IMG/VR virus record: IMGVR_UViG_3300032285_002163 | Location: 1-37,838 of that record | DNA: 37,838 bases | Source of the DNA: a virus | Strand: one strand, 5' to 3' | Part shown: in pieces, positions 1 through 8,526 of the stretch | How positions within the stretch are numbered: position 1 is the first letter of the stretch | Layout: each line of letters starts with the position of its first letter | Position numbers and translations under genes: made by a program | The notes under the pieces: model-generated | The model's input: the letters and a program-made list of their open reading frames with translations, nothing else | What the model was told of the DNA's origin: nothing | The model's database searches: none

Positions 1-1
1 A

Positions 2-268
2 TTTGACATGGAACGTTGGGGCCAATACTACAAGCCAGCAGGTATGGGCGGTAGTGGATCTGCAACAGGTTCTACAACTGCTAAGGCACCAGTAGCGTCA
101 ACCGTGGATGAAGATGATGTCCCTTTTGAGAGTGCGGCATCAGCACCCGCAGTTAAAGTTGCTGAAGCGGCTCCTGTGGCAGAGAAAACTGCACCAGCGT
201 CGAGCGGCAGTGAAGCAAGTGCAAGAGCGCAAGACATCCTTGCAATGATTCGCAATCGTCAGAAGTAA
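2..268 (+). CDS. C-terminal part of a gp32-like ssDNA-binding protein (partial)
   Basis: The frame is open to the left edge (two codons precede the first visible ATG), so the gene is truncated 5'. The visible ~88 residues are low-complexity Ala/Ser/Pro with one acidic patch (VDEDDVPF) resembling the acidic protein-interaction tips of ssDNA-binding proteins, and they end in a basic helix (ILAMIRNRQK). The gene sits 15 nt upstream of the UvsX recombinase. In T4-type phages gp32 works with UvsX and has a disordered acidic C-terminal region. The OB-fold and zinc-binding core would lie outside the window, so gp32 is inferred from composition and position only. Confidence 0.5.
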   Translation, partial: FDMERWGQYYKPAGMGGSGSATGSTTAKAPVASTVDEDDVPFESAASAPAVKVAEAAPVAEKTAPASSGSEASARAQDILAMIRNRQK

Positions 269-283
269 TTAAGGAGATAGACT

Positions 284-1342
284 ATGGGAAAAGCCTTCGA
301 TATTTCGAAGTTCCGTAAGTCTATCACCAAGTCTATTGACGGACTTGGTATAGGCTTTAATGATCCGACAGATTGGATCTCAACGGGCAATTACGCACTC
401 AACTACCTTATTTCCGGTGACTTCTTCAAAGGAGTTCCATTAGGCAAAGTAACGGTATTTGCTGGCGAATCAGGAGCAGGTAAGTCGTACATCTGTTCAG
501 GTAATATTATCAAACATGCTCAAGAACAAGGCATTTATGTTGTCTTAATCGACTCAGAAAATGCGTTGGACAAGGCTTGGCTAGAAGCACTAGGTGTTGA
601 TATTTCAGAAGATAAACTGCTGAAACTTAACATGGCTATGATTGATGACGTTGCTAAAACTATCAACGAATTTATGACAGAATACAAATCAATGGATGCT
701 ACAGATCGTCCAAAGGTTTTGTTTGTAATTGATTCGCTAGGTATGCTGTTAACACCAACTGACGTAAATCAGTTCGAAGCAGGAGATCTTAAAGGTGATA
801 TGGGTCGTAAGCCTAAAGCACTTACGGCACTGGTTCGTAACTGTGTTAATATGTTTGGTAATTATAACGTCGGCTTGGTATGTACTAATCACACATACGC
901 TTCGCAAGATATGTTTGATCCGGATGATAAAATCTCAGGAGGACAAGGCTTCGTTTACGCATCTTCTATCGTGGTTGCTATGAAGAAGTTGAAGTTAAAA
1001 GAAGATGAAGATGGTAATAAAGTTAGTGACGTACTAGGTATTCGTAGTGCTTGTAAGATTATGAAAACCCGCTATGCGAAACCATTTGAATCAGTCCAAG
1101 TTAAGATTCCATATTCAACAGGTATGGCTCCTACGTCAGGTTTAGTTGACATGTTCGAAAAGATGGGTGTATTGTCTAAGGTTGGTAATAAATTAGCGTA
1201 CACCAGTAAAGAAACTGGTGAAATTGTTGCCGAGTTCCGTAAAAATTGGACAGAAGATAAGTTACATATCATTATGAAAGAGTGGGACGCAACTGCGGCA
1301 CAAACATTAACTACAACTATCGATACAGAGGAAGAAGCATAA
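284..1342 (+). CDS. uvsX: UvsX, RecA-like recombinase
   Basis: 352 residues, close to T4 UvsX (about 390). It is the strand-exchange ATPase that forms filaments on ssDNA for recombination-dependent replication. Walker A is GESGAGKS (residues 61-68). A Walker B-type strand ends in FVID (147-150), followed by SLGML. A conserved polar stretch NHTYAS lies near residue 205. The C-terminal tail is acidic (IDTEEEA). The ATG has an AAGGAG Shine-Dalgarno 8 nt upstream. The stop codon overlaps the next start in TAATG. The recA/uvsX assignment is secure. Confidence 0.95.
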   Translation: MGKAFDISKFRKSITKSIDGLGIGFNDPTDWISTGNYALNYLISGDFFKGVPLGKVTVFAGESGAGKSYICSGNIIKHAQEQGIYVVLIDSENALDKAWLEALGVDISEDKLLKLNMAMIDDVAKTINEFMTEYKSMDATDRPKVLFVIDSLGMLLTPTDVNQFEAGDLKGDMGRKPKALTALVRNCVNMFGNYNVGLVCTNHTYASQDMFDPDDKISGGQGFVYASSIVVAMKKLKLKEDEDGNKVSDVLGIRSACKIMKTRYAKPFESVQVKIPYSTGMAPTSGLVDMFEKMGVLSKVGNKLAYTSKETGEIVAEFRKNWTEDKLHIIMKEWDATAAQTLTTTIDTEEEA

Positions 1343-1596
1343 TGGATGAGAATCTAATTATTACCCTTTGGGATTTATTCCGTGAATACATCCCAGAAAA
1401 AAATCGTGAGATGGCGGCAAATCAGTACGTTGATTTTTTGCTAGGTAACGATATTACTGCTGACACATTGTCGGGTTATACTGGCTACGATCCCCACCTC
1501 GATGACGCTATCAAATTGGTGATAGAAGAAGAAGGCGTGGACGACGACGAGCCGTATGACGAAGATAATATGGGCTACGAAGACGAGGAATACTAA
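1342..1596 (+). CDS. small acidic protein between UvsX and UvsY-like gene
   Basis: 84 residues. The frame stays open back to 1282 inside uvsX, but the ATG at 1342 shares TAATG with the uvsX stop and is the natural start. The N-terminal half reads as an amphipathic helix containing LWDLFREYIP. The last 20 residues are almost all Asp, Glu and Tyr, which makes an acidic tail. Small acidic proteins at this position are familiar from marine T4-like phages, but no function is known to me. The acidic tail and coupling to uvsX suggest a protein that contacts the recombination machinery (inference). Confidence 0.8.
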   Translation: MDENLIITLWDLFREYIPEKNREMAANQYVDFLLGNDITADTLSGYTGYDPHLDDAIKLVIEEEGVDDDEPYDEDNMGYEDEEY

Positions 1597-2048
1597 TGTG
1601 GTACAGTAAGGTCAGTCGAGATATTTCTCACTTGCCAGATTGTATTGAGTATTTCTACGCTCAATTAGACGAGGCTAGGAAGGAAGTTAAGGTATATGGC
1701 AATCTTGAGAAAGCCAGTGCCGCACTTCCTGGCATTGTTGAGCAACGTTTCAACCAGCTTCAAGAAATTGAAGCTGTGTTGGAATATCTAAATATTGAAC
1801 TTAGACGTACGAAGTCAAAAGCGTTTAAGAAATACTTAGAGAATTATCAACGTGCTCTAAGCTCACGTGACTGTGAGAAATATGTTGACGGTGAGGCCGA
1901 CGTAGTTGACCTAGAAAAGATTATCAACGAATTTGCATTGTTGCGTAATCAATGGTTAGGAATTATTAAGGGCCTTGATATTAAACAATGGCAAGTTTCT
2001 AACATAATCAAACTTAGAACTGCTGGAATGGAAGATGTGCATATCTAA
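1596..2048 (+). CDS. UvsY-like recombination mediator (candidate)
   Basis: 150 residues, predicted mostly helical. Length, helical character and position between uvsX and uvsW fit UvsY, the mediator that loads UvsX onto gp32-coated ssDNA. The C-terminal part (helical pair from about residue 80, then GLDIKQWQVSNIIKLRTAG) resembles the end of T4 UvsY, where a helix carrying IKHIQDMR precedes the C-terminus. No catalytic motif is expected. Start and stop are both TAATG overlaps with the neighbours, so translation is coupled to uvsX. Alternative: an unrelated helical protein of the same operon. Confidence 0.5.
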   Translation: MWYSKVSRDISHLPDCIEYFYAQLDEARKEVKVYGNLEKASAALPGIVEQRFNQLQEIEAVLEYLNIELRRTKSKAFKKYLENYQRALSSRDCEKYVDGEADVVDLEKIINEFALLRNQWLGIIKGLDIKQWQVSNIIKLRTAGMEDVHI

Positions 2049-3274
2049 TGTTTGTAGAAACACTAATACAACGGCTGGCTGGCTACGACAAATTTATATT
2101 TGAGCCAGAGATGGTATCTCCTGGTTGGGAGAGGAATTTTGTTGAGTCGTTAGCAAATCAACTGTCTAACGGTAATACACTTACTGAAAAACAGGCCAAT
2201 CTATCTATCAAACTTATAAAGAAATATAAACCTCAATTAGAGGCATATTTCAAAACAACGCTTGATTTAGATAATCCAGTGTTTGCTCATCCTTTTAGAA
2301 AACTTTATATCGAAAAGAGTATTACAGTTAATAAAAACTCAATATATGTAAAGTTTCCGTATGATGAAGCAATAATTAAATCTATCCAGAAATTTGTCAG
2401 CGATACAGCATGGACTCCCGAAACTGGTTATCAAAACTCTAGTCATAAAGCCGCAGTCGGCGCATGGAATCACGAAGATAAAGTGTGGTCGTTCTCGTTA
2501 AGAGAAGAAACAGTTTTATGGTTAGGAACAACATTAGTCCCGCAGGGATTTGTTGCAGATGATACATTTAAGAATTGGTTTGATGACATCAACAACATTA
2601 TTTGCCAAGCAGATGAATATGCGATCACAGCCGTTAATGATGGAGACCGATTCAGTTTTAAAAATGCATCTTCAAAGATTCCCAATTTAGAAACTTCAAA
2701 CGTAATTGAGTTTCTGTTTCATGCTAAGAACTACGGGGTTAGTATTTGGGATCAGGCTATAGATGCTAGATTAAAAGAAGAAGTAAAATCTCCGGTTACT
2801 CTGGCGTTCTTAAACAACCAAGGTATGATATACGTTGACAGCAATGTGTATGAGCTAGATCATTTTAAAGAATTAATTTTATTTGGCGGACCAGTGTTAA
2901 TTGTGATTCCTGGTGGTAGTGAAATAAAACATACTAAAGCATGGCACCAACTGGCATTAGATGCAGGAATTAATAATTCTGAAATCAGTGTGATGTTTAG
3001 AACTCCTAATCAAGACAATGGCGGATTTAATCAGTACGTTAAAGAAAATGAGTTGAATAATATTGTGTCTGAAAATACCAAAGTAGTTTTTGTTAGTACA
3101 AAAATTCCTAAACCTTTGGTCAAATCTGGTATTGAATTTAATACAGTAATCAACTTAGGTTACTATAACAATATGCATTTTAGTATGAACATTCTCTTGA
3201 CTTCGCCAGCCAACATAGTGTATTATAACGATAAGAAGCCCCAAGGAGCAACTATTTGTCTACCGCAAAACTGA
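2048..3274 (+). CDS. helicase-like protein without Walker motifs, partner of UvsW
   Basis: 408 residues, not assigned to a known family. Residues about 95-160 (ITVNKNSIYVKFPYDE, then KVWSFSLREE) resemble the HARP/SMARCAL1-type module that precedes SF2 motor domains. The C-terminal half alternates short beta strands and helices (GPVLIVIPGG, TKVVFVST, NTVINLG) like a RecA-type fold, but there is no GKT/GKS Walker A and no DExH box. It overlaps uvsW by 19 nt, which suggests coupled translation. A catalytically dead helicase paralogue serving as an accessory subunit is inference from this pattern. Confidence 0.6.
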   Translation: MFVETLIQRLAGYDKFIFEPEMVSPGWERNFVESLANQLSNGNTLTEKQANLSIKLIKKYKPQLEAYFKTTLDLDNPVFAHPFRKLYIEKSITVNKNSIYVKFPYDEAIIKSIQKFVSDTAWTPETGYQNSSHKAAVGAWNHEDKVWSFSLREETVLWLGTTLVPQGFVADDTFKNWFDDINNIICQADEYAITAVNDGDRFSFKNASSKIPNLETSNVIEFLFHAKNYGVSIWDQAIDARLKEEVKSPVTLAFLNNQGMIYVDSNVYELDHFKELILFGGPVLIVIPGGSEIKHTKAWHQLALDAGINNSEISVMFRTPNQDNGGFNQYVKENELNNIVSENTKVVFVSTKIPKPLVKSGIEFNTVINLGYYNNMHFSMNILLTSPANIVYYNDKKPQGATICLPQN

Positions 3275-4713
3275 TCATCAAAGATGAGGTCAACGTAAAA
3301 TTTGAGAATTTAGATTTAGATACTAGAAAAGAATTAGTAAAGAAATTCAAGTATTTTAATCAGGCCGCACGGTACCAACCTGCATACAAATTAGGACGTT
3401 GGGACGGCTGTACGAGCTTCTTTGGATTGGGCGGGACAACCTATGTTAGTATGCTTGATCAAATATTACCTTACTTAGAAAGTCAAGGATACTATATCGA
3501 AGTAGAAGACGAGAGAGTTAGTCCTGTACTAGAGTTTGAAAAAATTAAAGAAGACTTCTGGGGCGATATGTGCTGGCCAGAAGGACATCGCTTTGCCGGA
3601 GAGCCAATTAGGCTACGTGATGACCAGGTTGAAGTAGTTAATACATTCTTAGAAAATCCACAGGCACTACAGTCAGTGGCAACAGGTGCAGGCAAAACTA
3701 TTATGACTGCAACCCTGAGTAAGATTTGTGAAAAATATGGCAGAAGTTTAGTTATTGTTCCGAATAAGAGTCTTGTAGAACAAACTGAAGAAGATTATGT
3801 TAACGTTGGACTAGATGTAGGTGTATACTATGGAGATCGTAAAGATTTAGGCAAGACACACACTATTTGCACATGGCAATCATTAAACATACTTGATAAG
3901 AAAACTAAAAACGGTGAAGCGGATCTTATTACTTTGGCTGAATTCCTTGAGGGAGTTAGTTGTATTATTGTTGACGAAGTTCACCAAGCTAAAGCAGAAG
4001 TATTAAAGAATTTATTGACACAAAACTTGCGTAATGCTCCTATCCGTTGGGGACTTACTGGTACTGTTCCTAAAGATCCGCTTGAGTTTGAAAGCATTAA
4101 GTGTAGTCTTGGTCAAGTAGTAGGTTATGTTACTGCACATGAATTGCAAGAAAAAGGCATCTTAAGTACATGTCACGTTAATGTAATTCAAACACAAGAA
4201 TGGAAAGAGTTTCAAACTTATCCAGAAGAATTAAAGTATCTAGTCACCGATGATACTAGAATGGAGTGGGTTAGTAAGTTAGTCAAGGGCATTGCCGATA
4301 CTGGTAACACCCTAGTATTAGTAGATAGGATCGAAACAGGCGAATTCATCATAAACGAAATTCCCGAAGCGGTGTTTATCAGTGGTAAAATAAAATCAAC
4401 AAAACGCAAGGAACAGTATCGTGAAGTGGCAACTAATGATGACAAGATTATTGTGGCGACTTATGGTGTGGCCGCTGTGGGTATTAATATCCCTCGTATT
4501 TTTAATTTGGTTCTTCTGGAAGCCGGAAAGAGCTTTGTTAGAGTTATACAAAGTATTGGACGAGGTATTCGCAAAGCAGAAGATAAAGACTTCGTACAAA
4601 TCTGGGACATCACAGCGAACACCAAATACGCCAAGAGACACCTAACAGAACGTAAAAAGTTTTATAAAGAAGCCAAATATCCGTTTACGATTGAGAAGGT
4701 AAAAACTCCATGA
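3256..4713 (+). CDS. uvsW: UvsW, SF2 DNA/RNA helicase
   Basis: 485 residues, close to T4 UvsW (about 500). This is the RecG-like branch-migration and R-loop helicase that shifts T4-type phages to recombination-dependent replication. Walker A ATGAGKT is at 142-148, motif II DEVH at 240-243, motif III LTGT near 267, and motif VI QSIGRGIRK at 432-440. The N-terminal 115 residues form the DNA-recognition domain. The start is a TTG at 3256, chosen because a perfect AAGGAG lies 7 nt upstream inside the end of the preceding gene and no ATG occurs near. It ends with an ATGA overlap. Confidence 0.95.
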   Translation: MSTAKLIIKDEVNVKFENLDLDTRKELVKKFKYFNQAARYQPAYKLGRWDGCTSFFGLGGTTYVSMLDQILPYLESQGYYIEVEDERVSPVLEFEKIKEDFWGDMCWPEGHRFAGEPIRLRDDQVEVVNTFLENPQALQSVATGAGKTIMTATLSKICEKYGRSLVIVPNKSLVEQTEEDYVNVGLDVGVYYGDRKDLGKTHTICTWQSLNILDKKTKNGEADLITLAEFLEGVSCIIVDEVHQAKAEVLKNLLTQNLRNAPIRWGLTGTVPKDPLEFESIKCSLGQVVGYVTAHELQEKGILSTCHVNVIQTQEWKEFQTYPEELKYLVTDDTRMEWVSKLVKGIADTGNTLVLVDRIETGEFIINEIPEAVFISGKIKSTKRKEQYREVATNDDKIIVATYGVAAVGINIPRIFNLVLLEAGKSFVRVIQSIGRGIRKAEDKDFVQIWDITANTKYAKRHLTERKKFYKEAKYPFTIEKVKTP

Positions 4714-5402
4714 GTAAGATCGTAGTTGAAGCGTATGCCCCTTCCGGAATGCTGATCGACTTATTTCCTATCGTTAAAACTAAAGATGCTATTCCTAACT
4801 GGTTTAAAAATCTTCCTGGTAAGCCCGGCGAAGATGTAAAGAACGTAAGACAATGTCCAGCCGCAAAAGATTTATTTGATAAAGGGATGATAATTCCTTT
4901 ATGGGCAGATTACGAAATCACTATCAACAATGACGGAACTGGTAGTATCGATTCTGGCATGAGATTTAACAATTTAAGTCCAGCAGAAGTTCATAATGTA
5001 AATGCACAGGCCAGGGGTGCATGGCCAGGATACACCAATATAAAATTCGTATCACCGTGGTATATTTGGTGTAGCGAACCGATCGAATGGATGTGGTCAC
5101 AGCCGGTCTGGTGGCAAAACAATCCTCAAGAATTTACCACAGTCACTGGTATATCTGAGTTTAGATATCAGCACGAAAGTAACATAAATTGCTTGATTAA
5201 AAAGCCGCAATCAAGTATAATGTTAAATGTTAAGGCAGGAACACCTATGGCCCAACTAATTCCGTTAACTGAAAGAGATTGGGAATTAAAATTAGATGTT
5301 ATGACACCTGAAGTATTTTCACGTAAATTTTCCAAGTGGAATTATTCATTAAATCCTGTCATGGCTTATCAAAGATTAAAAAGTATAATAACAAAGGATT
5401 GA
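4710..5402 (+). CDS. Trp-rich conserved phage protein of unknown function
   Basis: 230 residues with an ATGA overlap with uvsW. The middle (about 90-160) is rich in Trp and Tyr (PWYIWCSEP, MWSQPVWWQN), followed by strands and the stretch GTPMAQLIPL near the C-terminus. There is no signal peptide, membrane segment or recognisable catalytic signature. It looks like a soluble beta-rich fold. It is embedded in the replication operon, but nothing in the sequence ties it to replication. Function unknown. Confidence 0.8.
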   Translation: MSKIVVEAYAPSGMLIDLFPIVKTKDAIPNWFKNLPGKPGEDVKNVRQCPAAKDLFDKGMIIPLWADYEITINNDGTGSIDSGMRFNNLSPAEVHNVNAQARGAWPGYTNIKFVSPWYIWCSEPIEWMWSQPVWWQNNPQEFTTVTGISEFRYQHESNINCLIKKPQSSIMLNVKAGTPMAQLIPLTERDWELKLDVMTPEVFSRKFSKWNYSLNPVMAYQRLKSIITKD

Positions 5403-5410
5403 ATAACAAG

Positions 5411-5914
5411 ATGCAAATACTAACATTAGATAATAAGACATTCTATTTGAATGATCTTCCGGAAGAAATAGACGAAGACTTTCGTTATTCAGTTTTAGAT
5501 AACAGCGATCCTCATAATCCTGATTACTTTTTTCTTCCTTTGATCTTTTTAGAATCATTTACTGGACCAGCCGCAGTATTACAAGTTGGGCCGTATCAAG
5601 TAACTATGCCGTTAGATTGGTGTACTATTGTGGGCGATCCAGAAGGCCCGGAGATGGAAGTACTACCGTTAACAAGTCTCAATGACAGAGGGTTTAGGAC
5701 TTTTTGTTTCAATCCATTAACCAGCTTCCGACCAGAATTTCATGACATCGACATTATTAATGTATACCAAGATGTCAAGTGGTACTTTCCGAAGATGAAG
5801 CCAGGGCAACTGTTAACAACACCACTTACTGGTGGCGATGAACCTATGTGTGCATTCTTTGTTAAAGAAGTTAGCCGTCAAAGTGAAATTGTAGATTATA
5901 CTAAGTGTTGGTAA
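5411..5914 (+). CDS. conserved T4-like phage protein, unknown function
   Basis: 167 residues. The frame is open back to 5336 inside the previous gene, but ATG 5411 directly follows that gene and gives the sensible start (MQILTLDNKTFYL). Recognisable conserved-looking blocks are LDNSDPHNPDYFFLPLIFLES, MPLDWCTIVGDPEG and VKWYFPKMKPGQLL. From memory this pattern resembles a hypothetical family of marine T4-like phages. It is probably cytoplasmic. No enzyme motif is visible. Confidence 0.8.
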   Translation: MQILTLDNKTFYLNDLPEEIDEDFRYSVLDNSDPHNPDYFFLPLIFLESFTGPAAVLQVGPYQVTMPLDWCTIVGDPEGPEMEVLPLTSLNDRGFRTFCFNPLTSFRPEFHDIDIINVYQDVKWYFPKMKPGQLLTTPLTGGDEPMCAFFVKEVSRQSEIVDYTKCW

Positions 5915-5915
5915 T

Positions 5916-6209
5916 ATGGGAAATCTTAAACCAGGAGCACGTTATATCTATGAGAGAAACAACGGTGTAACTTACGCTCGAGAATTTGGTGCCGATCCTA
6001 GTACACGAGAAGCAATAGGATGGGACTATGATCCTACCAAACCAAACTTTGATCCAAGAACAGGCGATGGTCGACCATTACACGACCATATAATGGAATC
6101 TAAGCTCTGGGGAGAAATTCATCGAATGGCGAAAACCAATCCTACTTTACAAGAAGCCCTTGAACGTGTTAAAATAATATATCACCTGAGTAAAGATAAA
6201 GATGCTTGA
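5916..6209 (+). CDS. small conserved phage protein, unknown function
   Basis: 97 residues beginning MGNLKPGARYIYERNNG, with a short N-terminal beta region and a C-terminal helix (LQEALERVKIIYHLSKDK). Asp, Gly and Pro are frequent in the middle, suggesting loops. It starts immediately after the preceding stop and overlaps the next gene by 8 nt. The family appears conserved in T4-like phages (from memory), with no known function. Confidence 0.78.
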   Translation: MGNLKPGARYIYERNNGVTYAREFGADPSTREAIGWDYDPTKPNFDPRTGDGRPLHDHIMESKLWGEIHRMAKTNPTLQEALERVKIIYHLSKDKDA

Positions 6210-6654
6210 CATTAAACGAGAATTAAACGCTATAGACATGAGAGATTATGACTTCTATAGTAGGCTCACGCCAGAAGAAAGGAAAGAGTTTAGTCCATTT
6301 ATTTTGATGAGATACAGCTCTAATGTGCAAGGCGATACTGAATTACAAGAATGGTTCTTAGAAAGAACTAACGAACTTGTAAACAAACATCACTGGGTAT
6401 TAAGTAAGAATCATAAAGAATTGCTGTGGAAACTGTTTGCAGGTTGTGGTGCAGGTGTTAAGACATACCATCCTTATCTCAAAGCGGGCACAAAAGAAAA
6501 AGCAGTTAAGATCGAAAAGTTATTGGCTGAATTAAATCCTGCAATGAAGCTCAGTGATATTAAGGCATGGGCTAAGATGATGACTAAAGCCGATAGAGAA
6601 GAACTGTTTGATAAGATGGGATTTGATAAGAAGCAACGTAAGGAGTACGAATGA
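6202..6654 (+). CDS. gp62-like clamp-loader small subunit (candidate)
   Basis: 150 residues, largely helical. Its block order fits the short gp62 of marine T4-like phages: an N-terminal acidic segment, a block EFSPFILMRYSSN comparable to the PF-VNR-LSY block, helices ending in a basic Tyr-containing turn, and a C-terminal KAWAKMMTKADREELFDKM. In T4, gp62 pairs with gp44 to load the gp45 sliding clamp. Here no gp44 or gp45 is adjacent, which weakens the call. It overlaps its neighbours by 8 nt upstream and ATGA downstream. Confidence 0.5.
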   Translation: MLDIKRELNAIDMRDYDFYSRLTPEERKEFSPFILMRYSSNVQGDTELQEWFLERTNELVNKHHWVLSKNHKELLWKLFAGCGAGVKTYHPYLKAGTKEKAVKIEKLLAELNPAMKLSDIKAWAKMMTKADREELFDKMGFDKKQRKEYE

Positions 6655-6938
6655 AATTTAGAAAGAAACCAGTAGTGATCGAAGCAATTCAATTTGAGTA
6701 TAGCGAACGTGGCATCTATGAGCTTCAGCAGTTCTGTGGTAGTGCATTAGGTAAGTTCAGTAAGCAACGTCATCCTACTGCCAAAGGTGAAGCAGAACTA
6801 GGAACACTAGAAGATGGTGTTCACCTAACAGTTAAACACATCGCTACAGAAGGTGACTGGATCATCAAAGGTGTACAAGGTGAATTCTACGCCTGTAAAC
6901 CAGATATTTTTGAAGCAACATACGAACCTGCAGAATGA
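6651..6938 (+). CDS. PGDYG-domain phage protein
   Basis: 95 residues starting MKFRKKPVVIEAIQF, the hallmark opening of a small family very common in phages (PGDYG family). The characteristic C-terminal strand-turn motif is GDWIIKGVQGEFYACKPDIF. The biochemical role is unknown. The start has AAGGAG 5 nt upstream and an ATGA overlap with the preceding gene. It ends with another ATGA overlap. Confidence 0.88.
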   Translation: MKFRKKPVVIEAIQFEYSERGIYELQQFCGSALGKFSKQRHPTAKGEAELGTLEDGVHLTVKHIATEGDWIIKGVQGEFYACKPDIFEATYEPAE

Positions 6939-7630
6939 TTCAATTGGCTGAACAACCTTTTAATTGCACACATTGTGGCAAGGCCTTCATGAAAGAGAAG
7001 ACCTTGTTTGCTCACATGTGCGAGCCCAAACGCCGAGCAATGCAAAAGGACGAAAAACGTGTTCAGAGTGGATTTTATGCCTTTAATCAATTTTATAAAA
7101 TCAGACAAGGCGCCAAGAAACAGAAAACTTACGATGAATTTTGCAAGAGTGCATACTACAACGCCTTTGTAAAGTTTGGTAGTTTCTTAAACAACGTGGC
7201 TCCGCTGTATCCTGAAAAATTCATAGATTTTGTGATTAAAAGCGACATTAAACTTGATCACTGGTGCAGAGATGAACTGTATGATACCTATCTTTATGAG
7301 ATGTTGAAGATAGAACCAGTTGAAGCCGCATGCCAGCGCACTATCACAACAATGATTGAGTGGAGTGACTCGAGCGGTGCTCAATGGAACCACTATTTCA
7401 ACTATGTTAACTTTAATCGAGCAGTACATGACATTAAGAATGGCAAGATCTCTGCATGGGTCATGTTAAATTGCACAAGTGGCAAAAAGATGCTTGAAAA
7501 CTTTAACGATGAACAATTAGAACTCATTGACAAGGCACTAGATATTCCATTCTGGGTCAAACATTTTAAATCTAACAAAGATGATGTTGCTGTCGTAAGA
7601 GAAATCTGTGAGGGGAGCGGAATTGAGTAA
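6935..7630 (+). CDS. zinc-finger protein conserved in T4-like phages
   Basis: 231 residues. The N-terminus carries one C2H2-type finger: C11-x2-C14 in NCTHCGKAF, then H27 with C29 (AHMCE) as the second pair. The rest is helical and aromatic, with YDEFCKSAYYNAFVKFG and DHWCRDELYDTYL. From memory this architecture recurs near replication genes of marine T4-like phages, but its activity is not established. DNA or RNA binding by the finger is inferred. Confidence 0.82.
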   Translation: MIQLAEQPFNCTHCGKAFMKEKTLFAHMCEPKRRAMQKDEKRVQSGFYAFNQFYKIRQGAKKQKTYDEFCKSAYYNAFVKFGSFLNNVAPLYPEKFIDFVIKSDIKLDHWCRDELYDTYLYEMLKIEPVEAACQRTITTMIEWSDSSGAQWNHYFNYVNFNRAVHDIKNGKISAWVMLNCTSGKKMLENFNDEQLELIDKALDIPFWVKHFKSNKDDVAVVREICEGSGIE

Positions 7631-7952
7631 ACCAATGCCATATTCAAACGCACTGGCAAAATTTTGTGAAGCGTTTGAAGCTGTTCCATCGTCGAGTGAT
7701 CGAAAGTTTTATAGGCGTACTAGGGTCGACTGGTCTGACTACAATGACCCTAAGATTGATTACGTTACTGAGACAGTAGATGCGGTAGCAATACATATTC
7801 CTATCTATAAGTTAGACGATTTTGTCAGCGCAATTGATGAGCAGAAATATAAAGAGATGGAAATACGTGATAATGTGCCTGCTGTGAAGTTAGCATACGA
7901 ACGTTATCAACTAATGTTAAAAATGTGTGGAGGCGACTTTGCCGGATATTGA
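7623..7952 (+). CDS. conserved small protein, unknown function, TTG start
   Basis: 109 residues (SKPMPYSNALAKFCEAF at the N-terminus). Candidate starts are GTG 7608, TTG 7623 and ATG 7635. TTG is preferred because AGGGGAG lies 5 nt upstream, whereas ATG 7635 has no such site at the right distance. The C-terminal segment VPAVKLAYERYQLMLKMC is a long helix. It overlaps the next gene by 14 nt if that gene starts at its own TTG. No known domain. Confidence 0.72.
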   Translation: MSKPMPYSNALAKFCEAFEAVPSSSDRKFYRRTRVDWSDYNDPKIDYVTETVDAVAIHIPIYKLDDFVSAIDEQKYKEMEIRDNVPAVKLAYERYQLMLKMCGGDFAGY

Positions 7953-8526
7953 TATTGACTTCGCTGATAGAACAAAGATACTAGATATTGTCAAAAATAT
8001 CACTGCATCCATTGAAGAAGATGGAAATTTTAAGAAGCACAACACAGGTGTGTACTGTCATTCTATTCCATACAACCCCTTAACAGGATTATCTACTATA
8101 GATTATAAGGAAGCAGAAGAGCGAGGGTATTTTAAGATAGACTTTTTGAATGCCAGCGTGTACAACTCAATAAAAAGCGAAAAACACATCAAAGATCTGC
8201 TGGCTGTCGAACCTCTATGGGATTTATTGGAACAAAAGGATTTTTGTGATTTGATATTCCATGTAAATGGATATCATAATTTGATAGCGGAACTAAAACC
8301 TAGAAGTATTGAAGAATTGGCTATGTTTTTAGCCCTGTTGAGACCGGGGAAAAAGCATCTTGTCTCGATTGTCAGTGAAAAAGGCTTCCAAGCAGTGAAA
8401 AATGAAATCTGGGTTAAAACAGAAGACGCTTATTACTTTAAGAAAAGTCATGCTGTTGCCTATGCTCATGCTATTGTGGTACAGATGAATCAAATCTGTG
8501 AATCAATTAGCTATCCTTACGCCTAG
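7939..8526 (+). CDS. miniature DNA polymerase III alpha (DnaE)-like protein
   Basis: 195 residues containing, in DnaE order, four blocks typical of bacterial Pol III alpha: PDIDIDF (2-8), holding the paired catalytic aspartates; YFKIDFLNASV (64-74), matching the KFDFLGL block with the third aspartate (D68); KPRSIEELAMFLALLRPGK (120-138); and FKKSHAVAYAHA (167-178). Full DnaE is about 1,160 residues, so nearly all of PHP, thumb, most fingers and beta-binding regions are absent. The TTG start is chosen for the perfect GGAGG 5 nt upstream. A GTG at 7927 is the alternative. Polymerase activity is doubtful; a decoy or clamp-loader contact is possible. Confidence 0.75.
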   Translation: MPDIDIDFADRTKILDIVKNITASIEEDGNFKKHNTGVYCHSIPYNPLTGLSTIDYKEAEERGYFKIDFLNASVYNSIKSEKHIKDLLAVEPLWDLLEQKDFCDLIFHVNGYHNLIAELKPRSIEELAMFLALLRPGKKHLVSIVSEKGFQAVKNEIWVKTEDAYYFKKSHAVAYAHAIVVQMNQICESISYPYA

